A stretch of 64,000 nucleotides of DNA from Ruminococcus gauvreauii. GTDB taxonomy: Bacteria > Bacillota > Clostridia > Lachnospirales > Lachnospiraceae. The stretch covers positions 3,906,001-3,970,000 of the forward strand of contig NZ_CP102290.1 of NCBI RefSeq assembly GCF_025151995.1. Direction: 5' to 3'. Made by a program: the position numbers and the translations under genes. Below are positions 1 through 8,686 of this stretch, in pieces. How positions within the stretch are numbered: the first letter of the stretch is position 1; the number at the start of each line of letters is the position of its first letter. The notes under the pieces were generated by a model. It saw only the letters and a program-made list of their open reading frames with translations, did no database searches and had not been told where the DNA came from.

Positions 1-609
1 CAGATAACTGGCGACCGGCTGGAAAAGGGAAATATCGTGAAGATCACCGGCAACGGAGTCATGGCGGAATCTTATCCGGGACAGTATAACGGTGTCAGCC
101 GCATGGACGTCGTCGATGTGGGACAGCCGTCAGACGCAGATCAGTATCAGCACATCATAGACGGCATCTACCAGGAGCCTGATCCCTCGATTCCTCCGGC
201 GGCAAATGCGGAGTATACCACGGAGCTGGCCATTACCAGTGTCTCTCTGACAGAAGGAGGTTATTCCTGGTCATTTGAAGATGAAACAGGAGAACGGCAG
301 TCGGTAGTTGCTGATTCTGCACACATACTCGCATGGAAAGATCTGACGGACATCAATCTTGACAGTCCGACTGACCTGACGCTTCAGTTTACGGAAGAGC
401 CGAAGGACGTAATAGTGGAACGGTGGGATATCTCTTTATGGATGAAGGAAGGTATCGAGGCGGATATCCCGGAGAGTGAGCCTGTGAAAGCGGAGAGCAA
501 AGACGGGACCTGGGTGATACCGGGGGCAGATCAGGGATATGTTTATCTGGTCACAGCATCCTGGGAGAATGGAAACAGGGAATTCGGATTTAGGATCCCA
601 GCTGTTTAA
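1..609 (+). CDS. DUF3221-like protein, 5' end outside the window
   Basis: The reading frame is open from the first base, so the start lies upstream; 202 residues are visible. An early stretch (GDRLEKGNIVKITG, then MAESYPGQYNGVSRMDVV) resembles the OB-like core of DUF3221/YobA-type lipoproteins, which is a family-level resemblance only. The C-terminal half is rich in beta-type sequence and ends in a pattern (GYVYLVTASWENGNREFGF) common to Firmicute extracytoplasmic proteins. No signal peptide can be judged because the N-terminus is missing. An internal ATG at 37 exists but has no ribosome site, so it is unlikely to be the true start. The gene is followed by an intrinsic terminator. Function unknown. 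Confidence 0.6.
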   Translation, partial: QITGDRLEKGNIVKITGNGVMAESYPGQYNGVSRMDVVDVGQPSDADQYQHIIDGIYQEPDPSIPPAANAEYTTELAITSVSLTEGGYSWSFEDETGERQSVVADSAHILAWKDLTDINLDSPTDLTLQFTEEPKDVIVERWDISLWMKEGIEADIPESEPVKAESKDGTWVIPGADQGYVYLVTASWENGNREFGFRIPAV

Positions 610-616
610 TGAGTGA

Positions 617-651
617 AAGATATGCAAATCATATTGCATATCTTTTTTTTA
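617..651 (+). terminator. Intrinsic terminator after the DUF3221-like gene
   Basis: The 10-bp arms AGATATGCAA and TTGCATATCT (618-627 and 634-643) enclose a 6-nt loop and run into eight T residues. This separates the first gene from the regulator/ABC operon downstream. Confidence 0.85.
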
Positions 652-692
652 ATCTTTTTATTCCCGCCCTGGGTCGTAGAATGCTGGTTGAT

Positions 693-719
693 ATTGTCAA
701 TCGGAAGTTAATTGACAAT
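693..719. promoter_or_regulatory. Inverted repeat upstream of the XRE regulator, possible operator
   Basis: ATTGTCAAT (693-701) and ATTGACAAT (711-719) form a perfect 9-bp inverted repeat with a 9-bp spacer. It lies about 50 bp before the GTG start of the XRE-type regulator at 771. Placement and symmetry fit an autoregulatory operator, which is inference; no well-spaced -10 box could be assigned next to it. Confidence 0.4.
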
Positions 720-770
720 CCATTGTGGTTTTCTGAAAAAAGACATACAATAGCAGCAGGAGGTGAGGAA

Positions 771-1877
771 GTGAAGGGAATTAATATCGGAAAGATTTTA
801 ATTGAAAAGAGACGGGAGAAGGGTATCACACAGGAGGAGCTTGCGGCGTATGCGGGCGTATCGAAGGCGGCGGTATCGAAGTGGGAAACGGGAGTCAGTT
901 ACCCGGATATCGCACTTTTGCCCCAGCTTGCGGCATACTTCAATATCAGCATTGATACGCTGATGGGATATGAACCACAGATGACAAAGGACGATATCCG
1001 AAAACTGTACCACCGTCTCGCGGCGGATTTTGCACACCGGCCATTTCAGGAAGTGATGGAGGAATGCGAAACACTTATCCGAAAGTTTTATTCCTGTGAA
1101 GCGCTGCTTCTGCAGATGGCGGTGCTGCTGCTGAATCATGCACAGATGGCACCGGATGCCCGGCCTGTGCTTGAAAGGGCTGTGGAATTATGCAAAAGAA
1201 CCAGGGAATTGTGTACAGATGTCTGGTCTGCCAAAGAGGCGTCTCAGGTCGAGGCCAATGCTTATCTGCTGATGCAGGAGCCACACAAAATCATGGAGCT
1301 GTTTGGAGAAAAGCTGCAGCCGATGACTCAGGAGTCTGAACTCCTTGCGATAGCCTGCCAGGCTGCCGGAAACCGTATCGAGGCAAACCGGATCATGCAG
1401 GTCTGTATCTATCAGCATATGCTGTTTCTGCTGGGTGACAGCATCTGTTATATATCAGATAACATGCAGGACACACAGAAAACAGAGGAAACCATACAGC
1501 GTTCTCTTCGGGTGTGCAGTGTTTATGAAGTGGACACCCTGCACAGTAATACGGCGCTCAGTCTTTACATGGTCTGTGCGCTGTATTACTGCCGTGTGGA
1601 AAACAAAGATGAGGCAGTAAAGATGCTGGAACGGTATGTACATGTCTGTTGCGAACTCGACTTTCCAATGCGTCTTTGCAAGGATTCCTATTTCGATCTG
1701 ATCGAACCATGGCTGAATGAGCTTGAACTTGGGCTGGACGCTCCATTAAACACAGACGTGATTAAGGAAACGCTGATTCAGGGACTCACAGAAAATCCAG
1801 AACTGAAGATACTCAAAGACGATGCGCGCTATAAAAGGCTGGTGCTGCAGCTGAAACAGAAACTGGAGGTGAAATAA
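771..1877 (+). CDS. XRE-family transcriptional regulator with TPR-like C-terminal region
   Basis: The 368-residue protein has an N-terminal XRE helix-turn-helix (about residues 5-62; EKRREKGITQEELAAYAGVS, then KAAVSKWETG and PDIALLPQLAAYF). A long helical region follows with TPR-like helix pairs, as in Clostridial regulators that control a linked ABC exporter. GTG at 771 is chosen because AGGAGGTGAGG (758-768) sits just upstream and the HTH begins at once; an in-frame ATG at 609 would add residues across a terminator. The stop abuts the next start at 1878, so it is translationally linked to the PLDN-like protein and ABC genes. It probably controls that operon, sensing an unknown signal through the TPR part. 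Confidence 0.85.
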   Translation: MKGINIGKILIEKRREKGITQEELAAYAGVSKAAVSKWETGVSYPDIALLPQLAAYFNISIDTLMGYEPQMTKDDIRKLYHRLAADFAHRPFQEVMEECETLIRKFYSCEALLLQMAVLLLNHAQMAPDARPVLERAVELCKRTRELCTDVWSAKEASQVEANAYLLMQEPHKIMELFGEKLQPMTQESELLAIACQAAGNRIEANRIMQVCIYQHMLFLLGDSICYISDNMQDTQKTEETIQRSLRVCSVYEVDTLHSNTALSLYMVCALYYCRVENKDEAVKMLERYVHVCCELDFPMRLCKDSYFDLIEPWLNELELGLDAPLNTDVIKETLIQGLTENPELKILKDDARYKRLVLQLKQKLEVK

Positions 1878-2081
1878 ATGCAACTATTAAAAGAATACAT
1901 GGTGGTCTTACTGCCGCTTATCGTGATTGAGCTGGTGCTGATGGTGACCGCGCTGGTCCATGTGATAAGACATCCAAATTACAGGTTTGGCAATAAAGCA
2001 ATCTGGGTTATCATTGTCGTTCTGATTCAGGTTATCGGTCCTATTCTGTATTTCGTATTCGGGCGAGGTGAAGAAGAATGA
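1878..2081 (+). CDS. Small PLDN-domain membrane protein
   Basis: This 67-residue protein has two hydrophobic helices (about 8-30 and 41-62), the second ending in the characteristic QVIGPILYFVFGR. That matches the PLDc_N/PLDN domain, found alone in small membrane proteins beside ABC exporters or bacteriocin-immunity genes. It starts directly after the regulator stop, and its end overlaps the ATPase start by 4 bp, so all are probably translated from one mRNA. The role is inferred to be an accessory or immunity-type membrane subunit of the neighbouring exporter. Confidence 0.75.
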   Translation: MQLLKEYMVVLLPLIVIELVLMVTALVHVIRHPNYRFGNKAIWVIIVVLIQVIGPILYFVFGRGEEE

Positions 2082-2998
2082 ATGCACTTGAGATAAAGGG
2101 ACTGGGGAAAGCCTTTGGAACTCATACTGTGATAGACGACTTGTATCTTCAGGTTCCGCAAAACAGTGTGTTTGGTTTTCTGGGACAGAACGGGGCGGGA
2201 AAGACGACAACGATGAAAATGATTCTGGGGCTGCTGAAACCGGATACAGGTGAGATTCGTGTATTTGGAGAGCGTGTTTTGTACGGTCAGACGAATACAA
2301 ACCGGCACATTGGCTTCCTGCCGGACGTACCGGAGTTTTATGGGTTTATGAAACCGAAAGAATACCTCGGCTTCTGTGGTGAAATTACAGGACTTGATTC
2401 CGGGCAGATCAAGAGCAGAAGTGATGAGCTGCTGAAACTTGTGGGGCTTGAAGGCGTTAATAAAAGGATTTCCGGGTTTTCAAGAGGCATGAAGCAGCGG
2501 CTGGGGATCGCTCAGGCGCTTTTAAATCAACCCAAGCTGCTGATCTGTGATGAGCCGACTTCCGCTTTGGATCCACTGGGGCGAAAGGAGATTCTGGACA
2601 TCCTGGAGGAAGTAAAGGAGACCACAACGGTTCTGTTTTCCACGCATATCCTGTCAGATGTGGAGCGTATTTGTGATGATATTGCGGTACTGCATCACGG
2701 GAAAATTGTACTGCAGGGAGATCTGGAAAAGATCAGAGGACAGCACCGGCATGACAGTATACGGATTGCTTTTCAGAATCCAAATGAACTGTACAGGTTT
2801 CTGAACATACAGGAGATCAAAGACCTGCAGATGAACAGGGAGGTCTCAGGATCAGAGATGGTCTGCCATGTGACCGGCAGCATGGAGCATGCGGAACAAA
2901 TATTGCTGGCACAGCTGAGTGCGCACAATATTTTGCCGTTGAAATTCGAGGTTCTGGAACCGACACTGGAAAATATGTTTATGGAGGTGGTCGGATGA
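2078..2998 (+). CDS. ABC-2 type exporter, ATP-binding protein
   Basis: A 306-residue ATPase with Walker A GQNGAGKT (36-43), signature FSRGMKQRL (134-142), Walker B LLICDEP (154-160) and an H-loop in FSTHILSD. The C-terminal 90 residues form the extension typical of CcmA/NatA-type exporters. It overlaps the gene before it by ATGA and the permease after it by 4 bp, which indicates tight coupling. It is presumed to energise export of an unidentified substrate (antibiotic, peptide or lipid) through the 2995-3762 permease. Family assignment is secure, substrate is not. Confidence 0.92.
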   Translation: MNALEIKGLGKAFGTHTVIDDLYLQVPQNSVFGFLGQNGAGKTTTMKMILGLLKPDTGEIRVFGERVLYGQTNTNRHIGFLPDVPEFYGFMKPKEYLGFCGEITGLDSGQIKSRSDELLKLVGLEGVNKRISGFSRGMKQRLGIAQALLNQPKLLICDEPTSALDPLGRKEILDILEEVKETTTVLFSTHILSDVERICDDIAVLHHGKIVLQGDLEKIRGQHRHDSIRIAFQNPNELYRFLNIQEIKDLQMNREVSGSEMVCHVTGSMEHAEQILLAQLSAHNILPLKFEVLEPTLENMFMEVVG

Positions 2999-3762
2999 CG
3001 GAATATACTGCATTTGTGAAGAAAGAGTTTTGTGAACAGGTACGGACATATAAGTTACTGGTGACAGGACTTGTATTTCTGCTGCTAGGCATGATGAATC
3101 CGCTGACAGCCAAATTTATGCCGGAGTTAATCAGCAATTTTATGCCTGCGGGAATGTCGATAGAGATGACCGAACCGACGATGATGGATTCCTGGCTTCA
3201 GTTTTTTAAAAATACTCCTCAGATGGGGCTCTTTGTGCTCGTACTGGTCTTCGGGGGAAGTATGTCGGGTGAGCTGCAGCGTGGGACGCTGATCCCTGTC
3301 CTGACGAAAGGGGTGGCGAGAAAAACGGTGGTGTTCGCGAAGTTTACTGCAGCAGCTCTGACCTGGACGGCCGTCTACGCCATGTGTTTTTGCGTTTCCT
3401 GGCTGTACTCGGTATACTTCTGGGATATGGATGTGCAGATCGGAAGGCTTATGATGGCGGTCGGCATGGTATGGCTGTTTGGTATCCTGCTGCTTGCGGT
3501 GGTGCTGCTGGGAGGCGTCCTGTTTTGTGGCGGCTGGGGGAGCCTGCTGTTTACCGGGATTTTTGTGGTCCTGCAGTTTGCGGCGGGGATCATCCCGGGG
3601 GTAAGAGCGAATCTGCCAATACGGCTGGTGTCCGATAATATGACATTGCTCCAGAATCAGGCTGTGTGGACTGACTTCGGTCCGGCGGTCATTTTGACGG
3701 TTCTGATTACTATTCTATGTCTCGGAATATCGGTTATATTGTTTAATAAAAAGCATATTTAA
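2995..3762 (+). CDS. ABC-2 type exporter, permease
   Basis: This 255-residue integral membrane protein has about six hydrophobic helices and a long extracytoplasmic loop after the first (about residues 35-75). The topology and the N-terminal cytoplasmic segment (FVKKEFCEQVRTYKLLV) match ABC-2 permeases of the NosY/NatB kind. Its start overlaps the ATPase stop, and it is the last gene of the operon that begins with the XRE regulator. It forms the transmembrane part of the exporter; substrate unknown. Confidence 0.88.
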   Translation: MTEYTAFVKKEFCEQVRTYKLLVTGLVFLLLGMMNPLTAKFMPELISNFMPAGMSIEMTEPTMMDSWLQFFKNTPQMGLFVLVLVFGGSMSGELQRGTLIPVLTKGVARKTVVFAKFTAAALTWTAVYAMCFCVSWLYSVYFWDMDVQIGRLMMAVGMVWLFGILLLAVVLLGGVLFCGGWGSLLFTGIFVVLQFAAGIIPGVRANLPIRLVSDNMTLLQNQAVWTDFGPAVILTVLITILCLGISVILFNKKHI

Positions 3763-3868
3763 TGAAAAATGCGACAGTAAAGTTTGCAAACCTTGTTTAT
3801 TTATGTTACGGTATAATCCAGAAGACTGGTAGTCAGTACACTGGATAAACAGACAAGGAGGACTGCGC

Positions 3869-4972
3869 ATGAAATGGAAAGAGGAGCTGAGGCATAACAT
3901 TACAGAGGCGTGTGAAGTGAGGGATTTATTAAAACTTGGCGCCGCCGAAGAGGAACAGATGTGCAGGATACTGGAACGTTTTCCGATGACGATTCCCAGA
4001 TACTATTATTCATTGATTGACAGGAAGCATCCTGATCAGGATCCGATTCGGAAGATGTGTATCCCGTCTGTCGGGGAAACGGATCTGTCGGGGAAGTTCG
4101 ACACCAGTGGCGAGGCGGAAAATACAGTAATGCCGGGGATGCAGCACAAATACCGGGAGACGGTCATGATCCTGTCAACGAACCGCTGTGCCATGTACTG
4201 CAGGCACTGCTTCCGCAAGCGCCTGGTCGGTATATCTGAGGATGAGACAGCAGAAAATATGGAAGATATGGCAGCGTATGTACGAATGCACAAAGAGATC
4301 AGCAATGTACTGATATCGGGCGGAGATGCATTTCTGAACAGCAATGAGGTCATCCGCAGATATCTGGAAGCTTTCAGCTGTATTGAGCATCTGGATCTGA
4401 TCCGGTTTGGAACGCGCACCTTGGTTACACTTCCGATGAGAGTGAGTGAGGATCCTGAGCTGGTTGAGATGCTGAAAGAATACAACCGGAAAAAGAAGAT
4501 TTACGTGATGACCCATGTGAACCATCCAAAAGAACTGACGGATGAGACGAAGCGGGCTGTCAGGCTGCTGACTGATGCAGGCATCACTGTCAAAAACCAG
4601 ATGGTACTGCTGAAGGGAGTCAATGACAGCAAAGAAACAGCAGGGAGACTCCTGCGGGAACTGACCGCATGCGGCATTATTCCCTATTACATATTTCAGT
4701 GCCGTCCCGTTGCCGGAGTGAAGAACCAGTTTCAGGTGCCGTTGGAGCGCGGATATGACATCGTGGAAGAGGCGAAAAATCAACAGAACGGTCAGGGAAA
4801 ATGCCTGCGCTACGTGATGTCACATGTGGCGGGAAAGATAGAGATACTGGGAAACCTTCCGGACGGTCAGATGCTGTTTAAATATCATCAGGCAAAAGAC
4901 GAGGGGAACCGGGGACGTATTTTTACGAAAATGCTGGACGCAGGACAGACATGGCTGGATGAGATACCGTGA
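3869..4972 (+). CDS. KamA-family radical SAM protein (lysine 2,3-aminomutase-like)
   Basis: This 367-residue protein has the radical-SAM cluster motif C107-AMY-C111-RH-C114, followed by FRKRLVG, a hallmark of the lysine 2,3-aminomutase (KamA/EpmB) family. Later motifs (NVLISGGDAF; FGTRTLVTLPMRV; MTHVNHPKEL) fit the PLP- and SAM-binding barrel. It is shorter than clostridial KamA (about 416 residues) and has a variant N-terminus, so the substrate should not be assumed to be free lysine. The ATG follows AAGGAGG at a good distance. It stands alone on this strand, and its last 85 bp overlap the convergent ABC permease gene. Confidence 0.85.
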   Translation: MKWKEELRHNITEACEVRDLLKLGAAEEEQMCRILERFPMTIPRYYYSLIDRKHPDQDPIRKMCIPSVGETDLSGKFDTSGEAENTVMPGMQHKYRETVMILSTNRCAMYCRHCFRKRLVGISEDETAENMEDMAAYVRMHKEISNVLISGGDAFLNSNEVIRRYLEAFSCIEHLDLIRFGTRTLVTLPMRVSEDPELVEMLKEYNRKKKIYVMTHVNHPKELTDETKRAVRLLTDAGITVKNQMVLLKGVNDSKETAGRLLRELTACGIIPYYIFQCRPVAGVKNQFQVPLERGYDIVEEAKNQQNGQGKCLRYVMSHVAGKIEILGNLPDGQMLFKYHQAKDEGNRGRIFTKMLDAGQTWLDEIP

Positions 4973-5712
4973 ACATCACAGAGTATCAGAATGCCTGCAA
5001 ACCTGAATACCTGGCTGCCATAGATGATCAGGTGTCCCAGACCCTGTTTGCTGCTGATGAATTCGCCGATGATGATACCCACCAGACACAGACCGATGTT
5101 AACCTTCATTACACTCAGGATGAGTGGAATCGAAGAGGGAAGGACGACCTTTATGAGGGCGTCCTTTTTTGTGCCCCCGAACGTGTAAATCAGCTTCAGC
5201 TTTTCTTTGTCTACCTCCTGAAATCCAGTGTAGAGATTGATGATAGCGCCAAATATCGCGACCGACATGCCGGCAACGATGATGGTTGTGGGTTTTGCTC
5301 CCAGCCATACGATCAGAAGCGGTGCAAGTGCGGATTTCGGAAGGCTGTTTAAAATGACCAGGTATGGTTCCAGGATACGGGAAAGCCTGGAAGATATCCA
5401 GAGCAGCACCGCGACACCGATGGATAGCAGTGTGACAAAAAAGAAACTTACGAGTGTCTCGAACAGTGTGGTGCCGATATGAAGCAACAGCCCCTGATGA
5501 AGCGTCATATCGACGATGGTCCGAAGGACACGTGAGGGACTGCTGAAAATAAAAGAATCAATCCAGCCGAGCCGGGTACTGATTTCCCATAACGACAGGA
5601 AAATAAAAAAAATCAGAATCCGGACAAGCTGGATGACCTGTCTGTCCCTTTTTTTTGATTTCAGATAATTCTTTTGTCCGATCGACATTTCACGAAGTTC
5701 ATTCATGGTCAT
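4888..5712 (-). CDS. ABC importer permease of the SsuC/TauC type with an aberrant C-terminus
   Basis: The first 230 residues are a normal BPD-type permease: N-terminal helix, the EAA-like loop (FGGTKKDALIKVVLPSSIPLIL) and the conserved GLGHLIIYGSQVF near the end. Known relatives then have a last membrane helix of about 25-30 residues. Here the sequence turns into a short poorly hydrophobic stretch and runs 85 bp into the 3' end of the KamA-family gene, giving a basic, Pro/Ser-rich tail. I infer a deletion or frameshift that removed the last helix, so it may be non-functional. It overlaps the upstream ATPase gene by 14 bp. No substrate-binding protein gene lies nearby. Confidence 0.75.
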   Translation of the reverse strand: MTMNELREMSIGQKNYLKSKKRDRQVIQLVRILIFFIFLSLWEISTRLGWIDSFIFSSPSRVLRTIVDMTLHQGLLLHIGTTLFETLVSFFFVTLLSIGVAVLLWISSRLSRILEPYLVILNSLPKSALAPLLIVWLGAKPTTIIVAGMSVAIFGAIINLYTGFQEVDKEKLKLIYTFGGTKKDALIKVVLPSSIPLILSVMKVNIGLCLVGIIIGEFISSKQGLGHLIIYGSQVFRFAGILILCDVHGISSSHVCPASSIFVKIRPRFPSSFA

Positions 5713-6469
5713 TCAGTTCCTTCCATATCTGATTGAAATATGTTTTAAACTTCGGGGCACTGCGGGAGGTGAGAGGTGTGCGGTCAGGAAGTTCGAGATC
5801 AATGGGGATGACACATTTGATCGTCGCAGGCCGTTTAGTGAGGACGATAACGGTATCTGCCATACTGATCGCTTCCGAGATGTCATGCGTTACGAGGATT
5901 GCGGTCTTTTCCTCCTGTTTGATGATTTTGCCTATGTCATCTCCGACGTTCAGACGAGTCTGGTAATCGAGGGCGGAGAATGGTTCATCCAGCAGCAGCA
6001 GGTCAGGTTCGAGTGCCAGCGTACGTATCAGAGCAGCCCGCTGGCGCATTCCGCCGGACAGCTGCGAAGGTTTTGCGTTTTTAAAGGAGTCCAGACCGTA
6101 CGTCTGCATCAGGCTTTCGATATAAACCTCTTTCTGCGGCGTGACACGTTTCTGTGTTTCAAGTCCCAGCAGAATATTGCTGTAGACGGTCCGCCACTCA
6201 AACAGATGATCTTTCTGCAGCATATATCCGATGTTCATTGGTTTCTCTGACAGGCTTGTTCCGCCGAGAAGGATTTCGCCTTCTTCCGGCCTGAGCAGTC
6301 CGCAGATCAGATTCAGGATCGTCGATTTGCCGCAGCCGCTCGGTCCGACGATTGCAAGGAAACCGCCTTTAGGAACCTGAAATGATATATGGGAAATGGC
6401 AGGGGTCTCCCCCTCCAGAGAATGGTAAGAAAGGCTGACATTTTTCAGCTCTAACAATGGTTGGTCCAT
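5699..6469 (-). CDS. ABC importer ATP-binding protein of the SsuB/TauB type
   Basis: A 256-residue ATPase with Walker A VGPSGCGKST (41-50), signature LSGGMRQRAAL (137-147), Walker B LLLLDEPFSALD (157-168) and an H-loop (LVTHDISEAI). This pattern is typical of nitrate/sulfonate/taurine/thiamine-precursor importers. The start at 6469 follows GGAGG. It is co-transcribed with the permease downstream, which appears truncated, and no periplasmic-type binding protein accompanies the pair. The operon may therefore be decaying or may rely on a distant binding protein. Substrate unknown. Confidence 0.88.
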   Translation of the reverse strand: MDQPLLELKNVSLSYHSLEGETPAISHISFQVPKGGFLAIVGPSGCGKSTILNLICGLLRPEEGEILLGGTSLSEKPMNIGYMLQKDHLFEWRTVYSNILLGLETQKRVTPQKEVYIESLMQTYGLDSFKNAKPSQLSGGMRQRAALIRTLALEPDLLLLDEPFSALDYQTRLNVGDDIGKIIKQEEKTAILVTHDISEAISMADTVIVLTKRPATIKCVIPIDLELPDRTPLTSRSAPKFKTYFNQIWKELNDHE

Positions 6470-6510
6470 GGTATTCCTCCATGATATGTTTACAATATCA
6501 TATGAAGCGA

Positions 6511-6539
6511 TTGCACGAAATGTCAGAATGAATTACAAT
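6511..6539 (+). promoter_or_regulatory. Sigma-A type promoter for queH
   Basis: TTGCAC (6511-6516), a 17-bp spacer and TACAAT (6534-6539) place a transcript start near 6546, about 23 bp before queH. Confidence 0.6.
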
Positions 6540-6568
6540 AAAGGAAAAAGACAGGAGTTTTCCAGGGA

Positions 6569-7213
6569 ATGAAGCAGAATTATCAAAAACAGCTGGAGGA
6601 GCTGATCAGGAATCAGGGCGAGAGCGTACCGAAACTGCTGCTGCACAGCTGCTGCGCGCCGTGCAGCAGTTATGTGCTGGAGTACCTTTCTCAGCATTTC
6701 TCCATTACGGTTTTTTATTATAATCCCAATATTTATCCGGAAGAAGAATACCGGAAGCGAGCGGCGGAACAGCGGACGTTTATCAAAAGACTGAGTGTCA
6801 GGAATTCCGTCGGATTTCTTGAAGGAGAATTCAAACCGGAGGAATTCTATAAGGCGGCTGCAGGAATGGAGGAGCTTTTGGAGCGGGGGGAACGCTGCTA
6901 CCATTGTTACCGGCTGCGGCTTCTCAGGACTGCACAGACTGCCAGGGAGTTCGGATTTGAATATTTTTGCAGTACGTTATCGATCAGTCCTCTGAAAAAT
7001 GCAGAGTGGCTGAATGAGATAGGCAGGGAGCTGGAGGAGGTCTGCGGGGTCAAATGGCTGCCGTCAGACTTTAAGAAGAGGGAAGGATACAAGCGGTCCA
7101 TCGAACTTTCGGAGGAATACGGCCTGTACCGGCAGGATTACTGCGGCTGTATTTTCTCGAAAAAACAGCGGGAATCGGAGAAAAAGAAGAATAATACTTG
7201 CCATGGAAAGTAG
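6569..7213 (+). CDS. queH: Epoxyqueuosine reductase QueH
   Basis: A 214-residue protein of the former DUF208 family that reduces epoxyqueuosine to queuosine in tRNA, replacing QueG in many Firmicutes. All expected cysteines are visible: C28-C29 and C32 near the N-terminus (LLLHSCCAPCSSY), C110 and C113 (GERCYHCYRLR), and C192/C194 (DYCGCIFS). These are known in the family to bind a 4Fe-4S cluster and an adjacent metal. AAAGGAAAAAGACAGGAG lies upstream of the start. argH follows after about 70 bp. queA, the preceding step of the pathway, is at 60664-61689 in the same window. Confidence 0.93.
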   Translation: MKQNYQKQLEELIRNQGESVPKLLLHSCCAPCSSYVLEYLSQHFSITVFYYNPNIYPEEEYRKRAAEQRTFIKRLSVRNSVGFLEGEFKPEEFYKAAAGMEELLERGERCYHCYRLRLLRTAQTAREFGFEYFCSTLSISPLKNAEWLNEIGRELEEVCGVKWLPSDFKKREGYKRSIELSEEYGLYRQDYCGCIFSKKQRESEKKKNNTCHGK

Positions 7214-7284
7214 AGGATGGTAAAATCAATCAAGATAAGACAGACACAGGAGACTGTGCCCGATAAAAGAAATGAGGAATGGAT

Positions 7285-8670
7285 ATGGCACAATTGTGGG
7301 GCGGACGTTTCACGAAAGAGACGGATCAGCTTGTGTATAATTTTAATGCTTCGATCGGATTCGATCAGAAGTTTTATGAGCAGGATATCAAAGGCAGCAC
7401 TGCACATGTAAAGATGCTGGCGAAACAGGGAATTCTGACAGTGGCAGAACGCGACGAGATTATCGGCGGACTTGAGGGCATTCTGAAGGATGTAAAGGAA
7501 GGACGCCTTCCCGTCACCTCAGAGTATGAGGACATTCACAGTTTTGTGGAGGCGAATCTGATCGACAGGATCGGAGATGCAGGTAAGAAACTGCATACGG
7601 GCCGCAGCCGGAACGATCAGGTGGCACTGGATATGAAGCTGTATGTGCGCGACGAGATCTGTGAGCTGAAAGCATTGGTTGTGAAGATGCTTGCGACACT
7701 GAATCAGATTATGAGTGAGAATCTCGAGACCTACATGCCGGGATTCACCCACCTTCAGAAAGCACAGCCGATCACACTGGCACATCACATGGGTGCTTAC
7801 TTCGAGATGTTCAGGCGTGATTACGAGAGACTGTGTGATATTTATAAGCGTATGAATTACTGTCCGCTGGGCTCCGGGGCTCTGGCGGGGACTACATATC
7901 CGCTTGACCGTGATTATACGGCACAGCTTCTCGGTTTTGCGGGACCGACCAGAAACAGTATGGATTCGGTATCCGACAGGGACTATGTGATCGAACTGCT
8001 GTCGGCGCTGTCCACGGTTATGATGCATCTGAGCAGATTTTCGGAAGAGATTATTATCTGGAATTCCAACGAATACGGGTTTGTAGAGATTGATGATGCA
8101 TACAGCACGGGAAGCAGTATCATGCCGCAGAAGAAGAACCCGGATATTGCAGAACTTGTGAGGGGAAAGACAGGCAGAGTCTATGCAGCCCTGACGTCGA
8201 TCCTGACAACGATGAAAGGCATTCCGCTTGCATATAATAAAGATATGCAGGAAGATAAGGAACTCACCTTTGATGCCATCGATACGGCGAAAGGATGCCT
8301 GGCTTTGTTTGAAGGCATGCTGGCGACCATGGAATTCAAAAAAGACGTCATGGAAAAGAGTGCACAGAAGGGATTTACCAATGCCACGGATGCGGCAGAT
8401 TATCTCGTGGGCAGAGGTGTTCCGTTCAGAGATGCGCACGGCATTGTCGGTCAGCTTGTTCTGTTTTGCATTGAACACAGGATATCACTTGATGAGATGA
8501 AACTTGCTGATTATAAAAAGATCAGCCCGGTATTTGAAGAGGACATCTATGATGCAATCAGTCTGAAGACATGTGTGGAAAAACGTATGACGCTTGGAGC
8601 TCCGGGACCGGACGCGATGGAACAGGTGGTTGAGGCGAACAGGGCATTTTTAGATGATATTTCATGTTAG
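7285..8670 (+). CDS. argH: Argininosuccinate lyase
   Basis: A 461-residue enzyme that splits argininosuccinate into arginine and fumarate, the last step of arginine synthesis. It begins with the typical MAQLWGGRF and carries the fumarase/aspartase superfamily signature GSSIMPQKKNP, plus HTGRSRNDQVALD and THLQKAQPITLAHH. ATG 7285 is preferred over the in-frame ATG at 7279 because GAGGA (7274-7278) is then correctly spaced and the N-terminus matches the family. It is followed by asd after 16 bp, so the two are probably co-transcribed. No other arg genes are adjacent. Confidence 0.97.
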   Translation: MAQLWGGRFTKETDQLVYNFNASIGFDQKFYEQDIKGSTAHVKMLAKQGILTVAERDEIIGGLEGILKDVKEGRLPVTSEYEDIHSFVEANLIDRIGDAGKKLHTGRSRNDQVALDMKLYVRDEICELKALVVKMLATLNQIMSENLETYMPGFTHLQKAQPITLAHHMGAYFEMFRRDYERLCDIYKRMNYCPLGSGALAGTTYPLDRDYTAQLLGFAGPTRNSMDSVSDRDYVIELLSALSTVMMHLSRFSEEIIIWNSNEYGFVEIDDAYSTGSSIMPQKKNPDIAELVRGKTGRVYAALTSILTTMKGIPLAYNKDMQEDKELTFDAIDTAKGCLALFEGMLATMEFKKDVMEKSAQKGFTNATDAADYLVGRGVPFRDAHGIVGQLVLFCIEHRISLDEMKLADYKKISPVFEEDIYDAISLKTCVEKRMTLGAPGPDAMEQVVEANRAFLDDISC

Positions 8671-8686
8671 GAAGAGGAGAGAAAAG

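Noticed and set aside
7519..8478. 319-codon minus-strand frame within argH
   Set aside because: Shadow of argH with no start signal and no family features.
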